A model generated the notes under the pieces. The model saw only the letters and a program-made list of their open reading frames with translations, was not told the origin of the DNA and searched no databases. Both the position numbers and the translations under genes were made by a program. A DNA stretch of 64,000 nt. Source: Streptomyces sp. NBC_01232. Its GTDB lineage: Bacteria > Actinomycetota > Actinomycetes > Streptomycetales > Streptomycetaceae. The stretch covers positions 2,174,501 to 2,238,500 of the forward strand of contig NZ_CP108518.1 of assembly GCF_035989885.1 (NCBI RefSeq). The letters run 5' to 3'. Below are positions 17,349-26,199 of this stretch, in pieces; the first letter of the stretch is position 1, and each line of letters opens with the position of its first letter.

Positions 17349-18797
17349 CTACTTCTTCAGCCAGGCCGCCATCATCTTCTGGGCGATGGGTGCGGCCAGT
17401 TTGCCGCCGCCGATCTCGGAGCGGTCGGTGTCGGAGTTCTCGATCACCACGGCCACCGCGATCTGCTTGCCGTCCTGCTTGCCGTAGGAGGTGAACCAGG
17501 CCAGCGGGGCGAGGCTGTTGTTCACGCCGCGCTGGGCGGTACCGGTCTTGCCGCCCACCTCGGCCCCCGACACCTGGGCCGGCTTGCCGCCGCCCTCGGT
17601 GGCGACCGTGCGCATGGCGTCGCGGATCATCGAGGCGGTCTTCGCGTCCATGACCTGCTGGGACTTCGGATCCTTGAAGCTCTCCAGCACGTCGCCGCCC
17701 GCGTCGGTGACCTCGGAGACCATGTGCGGGGCGACCAGCTTGCCGCCGTTCTCGATCGCGGCCGTGACCATCGCCATCTGGAGCGGGGTGGCCTGTACGT
17801 CGAACTGGCCGATGCCGGTCTGTGCGACCTGGTCGACCGACATCTTCTTCGCCGGGTACTTGCTCGACGGGTTGGTGCGCACCGGGGTGTCGATCTGCAC
17901 GTTGAACCCGAGCTTCTCGGCCGTCGCCCGCATCTTGTCCTGGCCGAGCTTGGAGGCGAGCTCCGCGAAGACGTTGTTGCACGACAGCCGCAGGGCGGTG
18001 CGCACCGAGACGTTGTTGCAGGCCGCGGAGCCGGCCTCGCTGGGCAGCGCGGTGCGGGTGCCGGGGATCGTGTACGGGTCGGGGATTCCGGTCTGCCGGT
18101 CGATGTCGGTGACCAGACCGTTCTCGATCGCCGCGGCGAGGGTGACCAGCTTGAAGGTGGAGCCGGGCGCCTGGGGCTTGCGCAGGGCCACGTTCTCCAT
18201 GGCCTTGCCCTTGTCGGCGGAGAGCTCGGTCCAGGCCTTCTCGTCGTTGGCGCCGGTGATGGTGCCCGGGTCGAAGGAGGGGTTGTTCACCACGGCCAGG
18301 ATCTCGCCGGTCCTGGGGTCCAGGGCCACGGCGGCGCCCTGCTTGCCCTGGAGCGCGTCGTAGGCGGCCTTCTGGACGTCCTTGTCGATGGTGGTCAGGA
18401 CGTTCCCGGGAGCTGCCCGCTTGTTGGTGAGCATGTCCATCACGGTCTTCAGCCGGCTGTCGGAGCCGTTGAGCACGTTCTTGTAGATGCCCTCCAGCAT
18501 GGTGGTGCCGTAGGCCTGGGAGCTGTAGCCCGTGATCGGTGCGTAGAGGGGGCCGTCGACGTACGTCCGCTTGTAGGCGAAGTCCTTGCCGCCCGTCTTC
18601 ACCGAGCCGGTGATCGCCTCCCCGCCCACGATGATGTTCCCCAGCGGGTTCTCGTACTGCCCGATGAGGTTCCGGCGATTGTGCTTGTCGTCTGCGAGGG
18701 CCTGGCCTTGGTATGCCTGCACCCAGGTGACGCGGACCAGCAGGGCCAGCACCAGGAGCAGACAGAAGACCGACGCACGCCTGATCGTTTTGTTCAT
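17349..18797 (-). CDS. Penicillin-binding protein, class B-like transpeptidase (PbpA type)
   Basis: A 482-residue membrane-anchored peptidoglycan transpeptidase that crosslinks stem peptides outside the cell. One signal-anchor helix (residues 8-28) is followed by a dimerisation/linker region and the transpeptidase domain with all three active-site motifs: SxxK at Ser213 (GSTFK), SxN at Ser272 (SCN) and KTG at Lys417 (KTGT). It resembles the PbpA type found next to rodA, but here no rodA or ftsW is adjacent. It is shorter than FtsI and lacks PASTA domains. It follows a response-regulator gene by only 62 bp on the same strand, suggesting that it belongs to the unit with the two-component system. 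Confidence 0.93.
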   Translation of the reverse strand: MNKTIRRASVFCLLLVLALLVRVTWVQAYQGQALADDKHNRRNLIGQYENPLGNIIVGGEAITGSVKTGGKDFAYKRTYVDGPLYAPITGYSSQAYGTTMLEGIYKNVLNGSDSRLKTVMDMLTNKRAAPGNVLTTIDKDVQKAAYDALQGKQGAAVALDPRTGEILAVVNNPSFDPGTITGANDEKAWTELSADKGKAMENVALRKPQAPGSTFKLVTLAAAIENGLVTDIDRQTGIPDPYTIPGTRTALPSEAGSAACNNVSVRTALRLSCNNVFAELASKLGQDKMRATAEKLGFNVQIDTPVRTNPSSKYPAKKMSVDQVAQTGIGQFDVQATPLQMAMVTAAIENGGKLVAPHMVSEVTDAGGDVLESFKDPKSQQVMDAKTASMIRDAMRTVATEGGGKPAQVSGAEVGGKTGTAQRGVNNSLAPLAWFTSYGKQDGKQIAVAVVIENSDTDRSEIGGGKLAAPIAQKMMAAWLKK

Positions 18798-18859
18798 CCC
18801 CCAGAAGGACGTCCCGGGCTTCCCGGCCGTTCCGCTCTGCCCCGATTGTGGCGGGGTTC

Positions 18860-19543
18860 TCAGCCTTTCTTCATGATGAAGCCCCCCTCGTAGGCCGCGA
18901 TGACCGCCTGGGTGCGGTCGCGGGAGCCGGTCTTGGTGAGGACCGACGCGACGTGCGTCTTGACCGTCTGGGGCCCGACCCCGAGGCGCTCGCTCATCTC
19001 GTGGTTGGACAGCCCGGTGGCCATCAGACGCAGTACGTCGGCCTCGCGGTCGGTGAGCCGGGCCACCCAGGGCGCGTCTGCGGGCGGGGCGCCGGCCGTG
19101 CGCGTGGCGGCGAGGGAGCGGACGGCGGCCGGGAAGAGCAGGGAGTCGCCGCGGGCGACGAGCCGGACCGCGCCGATCAGCTCGTCGGGGTCGGCCCGTT
19201 TGAGGAGGAATCCGACGGCTCCCGCACGCAGCGCGTCATAGACGTAGGCGTCGTTCTCGAAGGTGGTGACGACCACGATCCGGGGCGGCTCGGCCATGGT
19301 GGCGAGGATCTGTTCGGTGGCCCGGATGCCGTCGATCTCGGGCATCCGGACGTCCATCAGCACCACGTCGGGGGTCAGCGAGCGGACCAGCGAGACCGCC
19401 TCGGCCCCGGTGGCCGCCTCACCGACGACCTCAAGATCGGCTTCGGCCTCCAGGATGACCCGCAGCGCGGTGCGGACCATCCGTTCGTCGTCGCAGAGCA
19501 CGATGCGCAGCGGCGGCCGGCCCGCCGGGGCGGGGCCGGTCAC
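18860..19543 (-). CDS. Two-component response regulator, NarL/LuxR type
   Basis: A 227-residue regulator with a receiver domain (acidic pair Asp18-Asp19, phospho-acceptor Asp64 in VVLMDVRMPEIDG) and a C-terminal LuxR-type helix-turn-helix (LTDREADVLRLMATGLSNHEMSERLGVG...). The GTG at 19543 overlaps the kinase stop (GTGA) and fixes the start. It is paired with the kinase immediately upstream. The neighbouring PBP gene is a plausible target or co-transcribed output, but no operator was recognised. Confidence 0.94.
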   Translation of the reverse strand: MTGPAPAGRPPLRIVLCDDERMVRTALRVILEAEADLEVVGEAATGAEAVSLVRSLTPDVVLMDVRMPEIDGIRATEQILATMAEPPRIVVVTTFENDAYVYDALRAGAVGFLLKRADPDELIGAVRLVARGDSLLFPAAVRSLAATRTAGAPPADAPWVARLTDREADVLRLMATGLSNHEMSERLGVGPQTVKTHVASVLTKTGSRDRTQAVIAAYEGGFIMKKG

Positions 19544-20820
19544 CGGTCGCCCCCGGCGAGCGGGAGGACGGCCCGCAGCCGCCACAGGCCCCCGTGCGGG
19601 CCGGCCACGACGCTGCCGCCGAGCAGCGCGGCCCGTTCCGCGGAGCCGCGCAGGCCGCGGCCCCCGGTGGTACGGGGCTCCCGGTCGTCGGGGGCGGCGG
19701 GCGGATTGGTCATGGTGATCTCCAGTTCACGGGATGCGGTGCCGGCGCCGGGGCCGTCGTGTACGCGGATCCGCAGATCCACCGGGCCCGCGCCGTGGCG
19801 CAGGGCGTTGCTGAGACCCTCCTGGACGATCCGGTACGCCTCGCGGGAGGCGATCGCCGGGAGCGCGGCCCAGTCCCCGACGGGTCCGGGGGCCTGGTGC
19901 GCGGTGACGGTGGTGCCGGCGGCCCGGGTGCGGGCCAGCAGCCCGTCGAGGTCGGCGCCGAGGGTGGGTGCGGGCGCGGCGTCCGGCCGGGCCGGGTCCC
20001 CGTCCCGCAGCAGACCCAGTACGGCGTCCAGCTCGCCCACCGTCCGCCGGGTGGTGTCCTCGATCGCGGCCAGCGCCTCCCGTACGAACTCGGGATCGCG
20101 CTCCAGCATCCGCCGGGCGGCGACCGCCTGGAGGGTGACGGCGCTCAGCGCGTGCCCGACCGCGTCGTGCAGCTCCCGCGCGAGCCGGTTGCGCACGGCC
20201 AGGTCGGCGGCCCGCTCCTCGGCCGCGGCCAGCTTGTCCGCGGCGGTCGGCCCGAGCAGGACGGGAGCCGTGCGGGCCATCAGCTGCCCGGCCCCGGCGG
20301 CGCACAGGACGAGCCCGGCCAGCAGGCCGATCCCGAGCAACGGGGCGCCGTACGGGCCGGCGTCCGTCGCGAACCAGCCGTACCCCAACCGGACGTCCTC
20401 CAGGCCGCCCACGATCGGAACCGCGATCAGCATGACCGCCATGGGCGGCACCGCGAGGGTCATTCCGCTGATCAGTGCTCCGGTCCCCAGGTGCAGGGTC
20501 CACCAGGCCGAGGCCCGTCCCCGGGCGGCCCAGGATTTCGCCGGCCCGTCGGCCAGCCGCTCCCCCGGCACCGCGCACATGGCCCGGACGGCGGTCACCG
20601 ACATCGGCCGGACCGGCCCGAACAGCCCCGTGACGGCGACGAGGGGCAGGGAGAGCCCGTAGGCCAGGAAGGTGAGCCGCGCTGAGTTGAGCGCGTTGAC
20701 CCCGCCGGCGGCCACGCCGACCACCACCTGCGTGAGCAGGAAGTACGGCATGAGCAGGGCGCCGCCGAGTATCAGGTGCACCCAGCGCCACCGGGCCCCC
20801 GCGCCCAGCAGCCGGGTCAC
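19540..20820 (-). CDS. Sensor histidine kinase, NarL/DesK-type (HisKA_3)
   Basis: A 426-residue membrane kinase. The N-terminal half has about six hydrophobic helices with short loops, so sensing is probably within or at the membrane. The HisKA_3 dimerisation box holds the phospho-acceptor His218 in RLARELHDAVGHALSAV, followed by a small ATPase domain with the N-box EAYRIVQEGLSNALRHG and a GGRGLRGSAERAALLGG glycine motif. The GTG at 20820 overlaps the stop of the upstream membrane-protein gene; the frame is open far upstream but the overlap makes this start convincing. Cognate regulator lies downstream. Confidence 0.92.
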   Translation of the reverse strand: MTRLLGAGARWRWVHLILGGALLMPYFLLTQVVVGVAAGGVNALNSARLTFLAYGLSLPLVAVTGLFGPVRPMSVTAVRAMCAVPGERLADGPAKSWAARGRASAWWTLHLGTGALISGMTLAVPPMAVMLIAVPIVGGLEDVRLGYGWFATDAGPYGAPLLGIGLLAGLVLCAAGAGQLMARTAPVLLGPTAADKLAAAEERAADLAVRNRLARELHDAVGHALSAVTLQAVAARRMLERDPEFVREALAAIEDTTRRTVGELDAVLGLLRDGDPARPDAAPAPTLGADLDGLLARTRAAGTTVTAHQAPGPVGDWAALPAIASREAYRIVQEGLSNALRHGAGPVDLRIRVHDGPGAGTASRELEITMTNPPAAPDDREPRTTGGRGLRGSAERAALLGGSVVAGPHGGLWRLRAVLPLAGGDR

Positions 20821-21815
20821 ACCGCGCGTGGTGCGGTGAGGAAGCGTATGAGGACGGTGCCGGTGAGCAATCCGGTGATCACCTGGCCAGCATAGATCAA
20901 CACCATGGTGGCGGGAGGCCCTTCGCCCCCGGCCGGCTGCGGCCCCGTCGAGGCGATCAGCATCCACGCCCCCCAGCTCAGCGTGGCCGCCCCGCCGATC
21001 CAGGCGAGGCCGAGCGGCCGGCTCGCCGGGAGCGTTCCACCGCGGGCGAGCAGCAGGGCTCCCGCCGCGGCGGCGAGCGCGCACAGCGCGTGGGTCGCGG
21101 ACCCCACGGCCGTGTCCGAGGACCGGTCGGCCACATGTGCGGCGCCCAGACCGGCTGTCCCGCCGAAGGTCCAGTACCCGTACACCGCCGCGATCGCCAG
21201 GCTGCCGACCGCCGCGGCTGCCGCCACCACCCCCGTGGACGGCGGCAGCCGCTTCCCTGTCACGCCCTGCCACCGCCGCCCCCAGCGCTCCCGCGCGTAG
21301 GGCACGAACAGCCCGGCCAGGGCGAGTCCTTGAACGATGAACCCGGTGTAGACAACCACGAACACCCATGGGTCCAGGAAGGGTGCGCGCGCCGCCTCCA
21401 CCACCGGGTCGGGTCCGAACCCGAGTGCCCGCAGAAGCAGTTGTCCGGGGTACGCGACGACGATCGGGGTCAGCAGACCGGTGGCCACGAACACCGGGAC
21501 GGTCAGCAGCCAGGCCGGCACCCGTATACCCCAGGGCCTGGTGAGCACGAGCACGAGCAGGATCACGCAGGCGTCCATGGCCAGCGTCACGGAATTGGCC
21601 ACGGTGAAGAACGGGCCCTGCTCGCGCAGGACGCTTCCCTCGGGTATCCCGAGGCTGCTCCCGGCCAGCCAGGCCGCCTTGAGCCCCACATACGGCACGG
21701 TGGCGGCCACGGCCACCGCCCGCAGGATCCGCTGCCCGGTCCCCGGGCGGAAGGGCAACGGCTGCTTCGCGCCCGTCACCTCACTCGACTGCGACTGCAC
21801 CTCTCGCGTGTTCAT
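20817..21815 (-). CDS. Multi-pass membrane protein heading the kinase operon
   Basis: A 332-residue integral membrane protein with about eight hydrophobic helices and a short polar N-terminus. I recognise no enzyme motif. It is translationally coupled to the histidine kinase gene (GTGA overlap), which suggests that the two work together, for example as a sensing partner of the kinase. Promoter sequence is expected in the 156-bp gap to the IclR gene. Confidence 0.75.
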   Translation of the reverse strand: MNTREVQSQSSEVTGAKQPLPFRPGTGQRILRAVAVAATVPYVGLKAAWLAGSSLGIPEGSVLREQGPFFTVANSVTLAMDACVILLVLVLTRPWGIRVPAWLLTVPVFVATGLLTPIVVAYPGQLLLRALGFGPDPVVEAARAPFLDPWVFVVVYTGFIVQGLALAGLFVPYARERWGRRWQGVTGKRLPPSTGVVAAAAAVGSLAIAAVYGYWTFGGTAGLGAAHVADRSSDTAVGSATHALCALAAAAGALLLARGGTLPASRPLGLAWIGGAATLSWGAWMLIASTGPQPAGGEGPPATMVLIYAGQVITGLLTGTVLIRFLTAPRAV

Positions 21816-21971
21816 GACTCAACGGTCGCGGCTGCGCGCCCCCGCCACCTCCCCCTTGAAGGGGAACCGCCTCCCCCACGCGGGGGAGGACCACGCCCGC
21901 ATCACACCCATCACACCCATCGCGCCCCGTGCGGCCTCACATACTCACCGCCTGCGGCCTCGGCCGCGGCC

Positions 21972-22754
21972 TCACATGCGGCGCGTCACGACCGACAGCC
22001 GGTCCCGCGCCTCGAACAGCGCCGCCTTGATGAGCTGTTCGTGCTCCCCCGTCAGCCGCGCCACCGGCACCGAACAGCTGACCGCGTCCCGGGCCGGCGT
22101 CCGGTACGGCACGGCCACCCCGAAGCAGCGCAGCCCGAGCGTGTTCTCCTCCCGGTCCACCGCGTAGCCCTGCTCCCGCACCAGCGCCAGCTCCTCGATC
22201 AGCCGCTCCCGGTCGGTGATCGTGTGCTCGGTGACCGCCTCCAGCCGGCGCGGCAGCAGCCCCCGCACCTCTTCGTCGGTGTGCGTGGCCAGCAGCGCCT
22301 TGCCCAGCGCCGTCGAGTGCACGGGCAGCCGCCGCCCGACCCGGGTGAAGGGCCGCAGGTAGTGCTGGGACTGCCGGGTGGCGAGGTAGACCACGCTCGT
22401 TCCGTCCAGCCGGGCCAGGTGGATGGTCTCCGTCGTGTCGTCGGAGAGCCGGTCCAGGGTGGGCCGGGCGGCGGCGACGACCTCGTCCCCGTCGATGTAC
22501 GAGCTGCCGACCAGCAGGGCCCGTACGCCGATGCCGTACCGCGTGCCCGTCGCGTCCGTCTCCACCCACCCCAGGTTCACCAGGGTGCGCAGCAGCATGT
22601 AGAGGCTGGACTTGGGCAGGGAGAGGTCGCTCTGGATGTCGGCCAGGCTGTGCAGCCCGGGCCGCGCCGCGAAGTGCTCCAGGAGCAGGACGGTCCGCAC
22701 CGCCGATTTGACCGGCGCCGCCTGGGCCGGGATCCCCGCCTCGGTCGTCGTCAT
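21972..22754 (-). CDS. IclR family transcriptional regulator
   Basis: A 260-residue regulator. The N-terminal winged helix (about residues 15-80) contains SLADIQSDLSLPKSSLYMLLRTLVNLGWVE, and the C-terminal effector domain has the family block RLPVHSTALGKALLA and a GYAVDREENTLGLRCFGVAVP stretch. It is divergent from an aldehyde dehydrogenase gene, with a perfect inverted repeat between them, so it most likely controls that gene and itself in response to a sugar-acid or keto-acid intermediate. Confidence 0.93.
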   Translation of the reverse strand: MTTTEAGIPAQAAPVKSAVRTVLLLEHFAARPGLHSLADIQSDLSLPKSSLYMLLRTLVNLGWVETDATGTRYGIGVRALLVGSSYIDGDEVVAAARPTLDRLSDDTTETIHLARLDGTSVVYLATRQSQHYLRPFTRVGRRLPVHSTALGKALLATHTDEEVRGLLPRRLEAVTEHTITDRERLIEELALVREQGYAVDREENTLGLRCFGVAVPYRTPARDAVSCSVPVARLTGEHEQLIKAALFEARDRLSVVTRRM

Positions 22755-22845
22755 ACGCCTGCTTCCCCCTCTGATCGCCTCTTGTCACGCCGAGGACGCG
22801 GAAATAGAGTCCACAGCAGATGTGATCATTCATCCACCGGAACAG

Positions 22846-22863
22846 CGTTCAGAATACTGAACG
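22846..22863. promoter_or_regulatory. Inverted repeat, probable IclR operator
   Basis: CGTTCAG-AATA-CTGAACG is a perfect 7-bp inverted repeat with a 4-bp spacer. It ends 19 bp before the ATG of the aldehyde dehydrogenase gene and lies in the 128-bp divergent promoter region, where an IclR dimer would be expected to bind. Confidence 0.7.
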
Positions 22864-22882
22864 ATCCAGGAGGCAGCGGGCC

Positions 22883-24406
22883 ATGACAACGACATCAGTC
22901 TGGAGTGTGGACCCCCGCACCGGGAAGCAGCGCGAACAGGTTGCGGTGGAGGCCACATCCCAGGAGGTGGACGAATCCGTACGGGCGGCCCACGCCGCCC
23001 GCGGCGCGCTCGCCGACGCCACCGTCCGCGCCGCCTTCCTGCGCGCCGCCGCCGCACTGCTGGACGAGGCCGCCGCCCACGTCATCGAGGCCGCCGACGC
23101 GGAGACCGCGCTCGGACCGGGCCGCCTCACCGGCGAACTGGCCCGCACCACCGGCCAGCTGCGCGCCTTCGCCGACGCCGTGGACGCCGGGGCCTACCTC
23201 GACATTCGCATCGACCGCGCCGACCCCTCCCTCAGCCCGCCGCGCCCCGAACTGCGCCGCTACAAGGTTCCGCTCGGCGTGGTCGCGGTCTACGCCGCCT
23301 CCAACTTCCCGCTCGCCTTCTCCGTCCCCGGCGGCGACACCGCGAGCGCGCTGGCCGCCGGCTGCCCGGTGGTCGTCAAGGCGCACCCGGACCACCCCGC
23401 CACCTCCGAACTGTGCGCCTCGCTGCTGCGCCGGGCCGCGGTCGCCACCGGTCTCCCGGCCGAAGTGGTGAGCGTGGTCCACGGGTTCGACGCCGGCCTG
23501 GAGCTGATCCGCCACCCGCTGGTGGCGGCCGCCGGATTCACCGGTTCGATCCGGGGCGGGCGGGCCCTGTTCGACGCGGCCGCCGCCCGGCCCGTGCCCA
23601 TCCCCTTCCACGGCGAACTGGGTTCCCTCAACCCCGTCGTGGTCACCCCGGCCGCCGCCGCCGAACGCGCCGAGGAGATCGGGGCCGGGCTCGCGGGCTC
23701 GGTCACCCTCGGCGTCGGCCAGTTCTGCGTGAAGCCCGGCCTGGTGCTGGTCCCCGAAGGGGCGGACGGCGACCGGGTCACCGGCGAGCTCACCAAGGCG
23801 CTCGGCGAGACCGAGCCGGGGGTGCTGCTCGACCACCGGATGCGGGAGAACTTCGTCTCCGGGGTGCGGCAGCGGGCCGCGCTGCCGGGCGTCGAGGCCC
23901 CCGTCACCCCCGGATCCGGCGGGGAGCACACCGTCGGAGCGGGCTACCTGACCGTGGGCGCCGGGCACCTCCTGGAGGGCGGCGCCTACGATCTCCTCCT
24001 CGAGGAGTGCTTCGGTCCGGTCACCGTCGTCGTGCGGTACGCCGACCAGAGCGAGGCCGGCGCGGTGCTCGGGCGCCTCGGCGGGAACCTGAGCGCCACC
24101 CTCCAGCTGTCGGCCGCCGAGACCGAGGGCGCGCCGGGCCCGGCCACCGAGCTGATCGGTCAGGTCACCGGGCTCGCGGGCCGGATCGTGGTCAACGGCT
24201 GGCCGACCGGGGTCGCGGTGGCCCCGGCCCAGCACCACGGCGGTCCCTACCCGGCGGCCACCTCGCACTCCACCTCGGTGGGCGGTACGGCGATCGAGCG
24301 CTGGCTGCGGCCGGTGGCCTACCAGTCCGTGCCGGACGCGCTCCTTCCGGCGGAGCTGCGCGAGGCCAACCCGCTGCGGCTGCCGCGCCAGGTCACCGGG
24401 GACTGA
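22883..24406 (+). CDS. Aldehyde dehydrogenase, alpha-ketoglutarate-semialdehyde dehydrogenase type
   Basis: A 507-residue NAD(P)-dependent aldehyde dehydrogenase. The layout and motifs (RYKVPLGVVAVYAASNFPLAF, CPVVVKAHPDHPATS, HGELGSLNPVVV with the catalytic Glu, and the nucleophile Cys282 in VGQFCVKPG) match the 2,5-dioxopentanoate / alpha-ketoglutarate-semialdehyde dehydrogenase subgroup. Those enzymes end oxidative pathways for pentoses, hexarates or hydroxyproline. A good site AGGAGG lies eight or so bases before ATG. The divergent IclR gene is its likely regulator. No dehydratase gene for a complete sugar-acid pathway is in the window, so the physiological substrate is inferred only. Confidence 0.88.
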   Translation: MTTTSVWSVDPRTGKQREQVAVEATSQEVDESVRAAHAARGALADATVRAAFLRAAAALLDEAAAHVIEAADAETALGPGRLTGELARTTGQLRAFADAVDAGAYLDIRIDRADPSLSPPRPELRRYKVPLGVVAVYAASNFPLAFSVPGGDTASALAAGCPVVVKAHPDHPATSELCASLLRRAAVATGLPAEVVSVVHGFDAGLELIRHPLVAAAGFTGSIRGGRALFDAAAARPVPIPFHGELGSLNPVVVTPAAAAERAEEIGAGLAGSVTLGVGQFCVKPGLVLVPEGADGDRVTGELTKALGETEPGVLLDHRMRENFVSGVRQRAALPGVEAPVTPGSGGEHTVGAGYLTVGAGHLLEGGAYDLLLEECFGPVTVVVRYADQSEAGAVLGRLGGNLSATLQLSAAETEGAPGPATELIGQVTGLAGRIVVNGWPTGVAVAPAQHHGGPYPAATSHSTSVGGTAIERWLRPVAYQSVPDALLPAELREANPLRLPRQVTGD

Positions 24407-24447
24407 GCGGGGCCCGCCCGCGACGGGGTCCCGGCGCCGCTGCCCCA

Positions 24448-24491
24448 CCGGTGTCCCGACGGCGGCTGACGGCCCGCCGCCGGGACACCGG
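24448..24491 (+). terminator. Terminator after the aldehyde dehydrogenase gene
   Basis: CCGGTGTCCCG (24448-24458) pairs perfectly with CGGGACACCGG (24481-24491), and an inner CGGCGG/CCGCCG stem (24460-24465 with 24474-24479) extends it. Confidence 0.75.
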
Positions 24492-24512
24492 CCCGCCGCA
24501 ACGACGCATACA

Positions 24513-24528
24513 CGTTCGAAAACGAACG
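24513..24528. promoter_or_regulatory. Inverted repeat upstream of the TerD gene
   Basis: CGTTCG-AAAA-CGAACG, a perfect 6-bp inverted repeat in the leader of the TerD-type gene, about 100 bp before its ATG. A direct repeat AATATCCCG AATATCCCG follows at about 24563-24580. Either may be a regulator site; no regulator is known from the sequence. Confidence 0.4.
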
Positions 24529-24624
24529 CGTCGCGCTCGGCCATCCGGGCAATCAGCGCTGAAATATCCCGAATATCCCGCGAGGGTAAGGGAACGGCAA
24601 AGCACCTCCGGTCGTTCTCCCGGC

Positions 24625-25881
24625 ATGACCGCTATGACCCCTGGATCCAACCTGCCGCTCAACGCCGTTCGTGTGACGGTCGACGTGGCTGCGCCGGTGC
24701 GTCTCGACGTATCGGCCCTGCTCCTCACGGCGGACGGCAAGGTGCGTTCCGACGCCGACTTCATCTTCTTCAACCAGCCCACCGGGCCCGGTGTCACCTA
24801 CCGGTCCGGCGGTGGTTCGACGCCGGACTCGATCACCGTGGACACCGGCGCGCTGCCCCCCGGCATCGAGCGGATCGTGGTCACGGCCAGCCCCGACGCC
24901 GCCGGGCAGAGCTTCCAGGGCATCGAGCCCACCGCCACCGTGCGCAACGCCGACGGCGGCACGGTGATCGCCGGCTTCACCCCGCCGCAGCTGGGCACCG
25001 AGACCGCGCTGGTCGTCGTCGAGATCTACCAGCGCGGAGGCGTGTGGAAGGTGCGCGCGGTCGGCCAGGGGTACGCGAACGGCCTCGCGGGCATCGCCAC
25101 CGACTTCGGGGTCTCCGTGGAGGAGGAGCCCGCGCCGGCCCAGGCCGTGGCCCCGCCCGCCGCCCCGGCGCCCGTCGCGCCCCCGGCCCCGCCGGCCACC
25201 TATCCGGCCTCGCCCTGGCTCGGCGGCGCGACCACCCCCTCGGCGCCCGCGGCCCCCGCCCCGGTGGCACCCTCCGCGCCCCCGGCCGCCGCCCCCGCCA
25301 CCGGAAAGATCAACCTCGACAAGGGCCGGGTCAGCCTCCAGAAGAACCAGACCGTCTCCCTGGTCAAGGGCGGCCGCCCGCTGCTCTCCCAGGTCAAGAT
25401 GGGCCTCGGCTGGGAGCCCGCCTTCCGCGGCCGGGACATCGACCTCGACGCCTCCGTCATCGCGTACGGCCCCCAGCGCAACCACATCGACAGCTGCTAC
25501 TTCGGCAAGCTGTCGATCCTGGGCGGCGCGATCAAGCACTCCGGCGACAACCTCACGGGTGAGGGCGCGGGCGACGACGAGGTGATCGTCGTCGACCTCG
25601 GCCGGATCCCCGCCGACGCGACCGGCCTGGTCTTCACGGTCAATTCCTTCTCCGGCCAGAAGTTCACGGACGTGGCCAAGGCCTACTGCCGCCTGATCGA
25701 CGCGGCCAGTGGCGAGGAGCTGGTGCGCTTCGACCTCACGAGCGCCGAGCCCCAGACCGGCGTGATGATGGCCAAGCTGATCAAGCAGTTCTCCGGTGAG
25801 TGGGAGATGACCGCCATGGGCGACTTTGTGAAGTCGCGCACAGTGCGCGGCATGGTCAAGCCGGCCTCACAGGCACTCTGA
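24625..25881 (+). CDS. Tandem TerD-domain protein
   Basis: A 418-residue cytoplasmic protein with two TerD-like domains joined by a Pro/Ala-rich linker (about residues 170-230). The C-terminal domain has the canonical calcium-binding features, HSGDNLTGEGAGDDEVIVVDL and the following VFTVNSFSGQKFTDV. The N-terminal domain keeps the fold signature (DADFIFFNQPTGPG, TVDTGALPPGIERIVVTAS) but has GGGSTPDS where acidic metal ligands are expected, so its calcium site looks degenerate. TerD proteins take part in stress, tellurite and phage-resistance phenotypes; this is a stand-alone copy without other ter genes. The ATG at 24625 is chosen by family resemblance; ATG 24634 is possible and no strong ribosome site is seen. 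Confidence 0.88.
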   Translation: MTAMTPGSNLPLNAVRVTVDVAAPVRLDVSALLLTADGKVRSDADFIFFNQPTGPGVTYRSGGGSTPDSITVDTGALPPGIERIVVTASPDAAGQSFQGIEPTATVRNADGGTVIAGFTPPQLGTETALVVVEIYQRGGVWKVRAVGQGYANGLAGIATDFGVSVEEEPAPAQAVAPPAAPAPVAPPAPPATYPASPWLGGATTPSAPAAPAPVAPSAPPAAAPATGKINLDKGRVSLQKNQTVSLVKGGRPLLSQVKMGLGWEPAFRGRDIDLDASVIAYGPQRNHIDSCYFGKLSILGGAIKHSGDNLTGEGAGDDEVIVVDLGRIPADATGLVFTVNSFSGQKFTDVAKAYCRLIDAASGEELVRFDLTSAEPQTGVMMAKLIKQFSGEWEMTAMGDFVKSRTVRGMVKPASQAL

Positions 25882-25983
25882 GCAGGTGGGCGGGCACATG
25901 CGGCCACCGGTCCGGATCGCGGGTGATGGATGCCACGCGTAATCCGTAGGTGGCTGTCAGTGCCCGCCCGTAGCCTTGAAACC

Positions 25984-26160
25984 ATGCACGAGACACTCAC
26001 ACCCGCAGGGCCCGCCCGCCCGTCCGCCGCCGAGGCGAACGAGGCGATACGGCACCTTGTCGAGACCCGGGTGGACGGCGAGTGGCCCTCGGAGGCGTAT
26101 GAGTTCCTGCTCGCCGAGTGGGCCGAGGCCTCCCACGCGGAGGTTTCCCCGGCCCAGTGA
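25984..26160 (+). CDS. Small conserved actinobacterial protein
   Basis: A 58-residue acidic, largely helical protein (EANEAIRHLVETRV, EAYEFLLAEWAEASHAEV) without membrane segments or cysteines. Start at ATG 25984; an ORF reading begins earlier at 25930, but those residues (PRVIRRWLSVPARS) look like untranslated leader. Codon use is normal for the organism (third-position GC-rich), which supports a real gene. Function unknown; it lies between the TerD gene and the convergent PhoX-like gene. Confidence 0.65.
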   Translation: MHETLTPAGPARPSAAEANEAIRHLVETRVDGEWPSEAYEFLLAEWAEASHAEVSPAQ

Positions 26161-26199
26161 GGCGTGGGCGCCGGGCGGGTTCCGGCGCCGGCGCACGCG

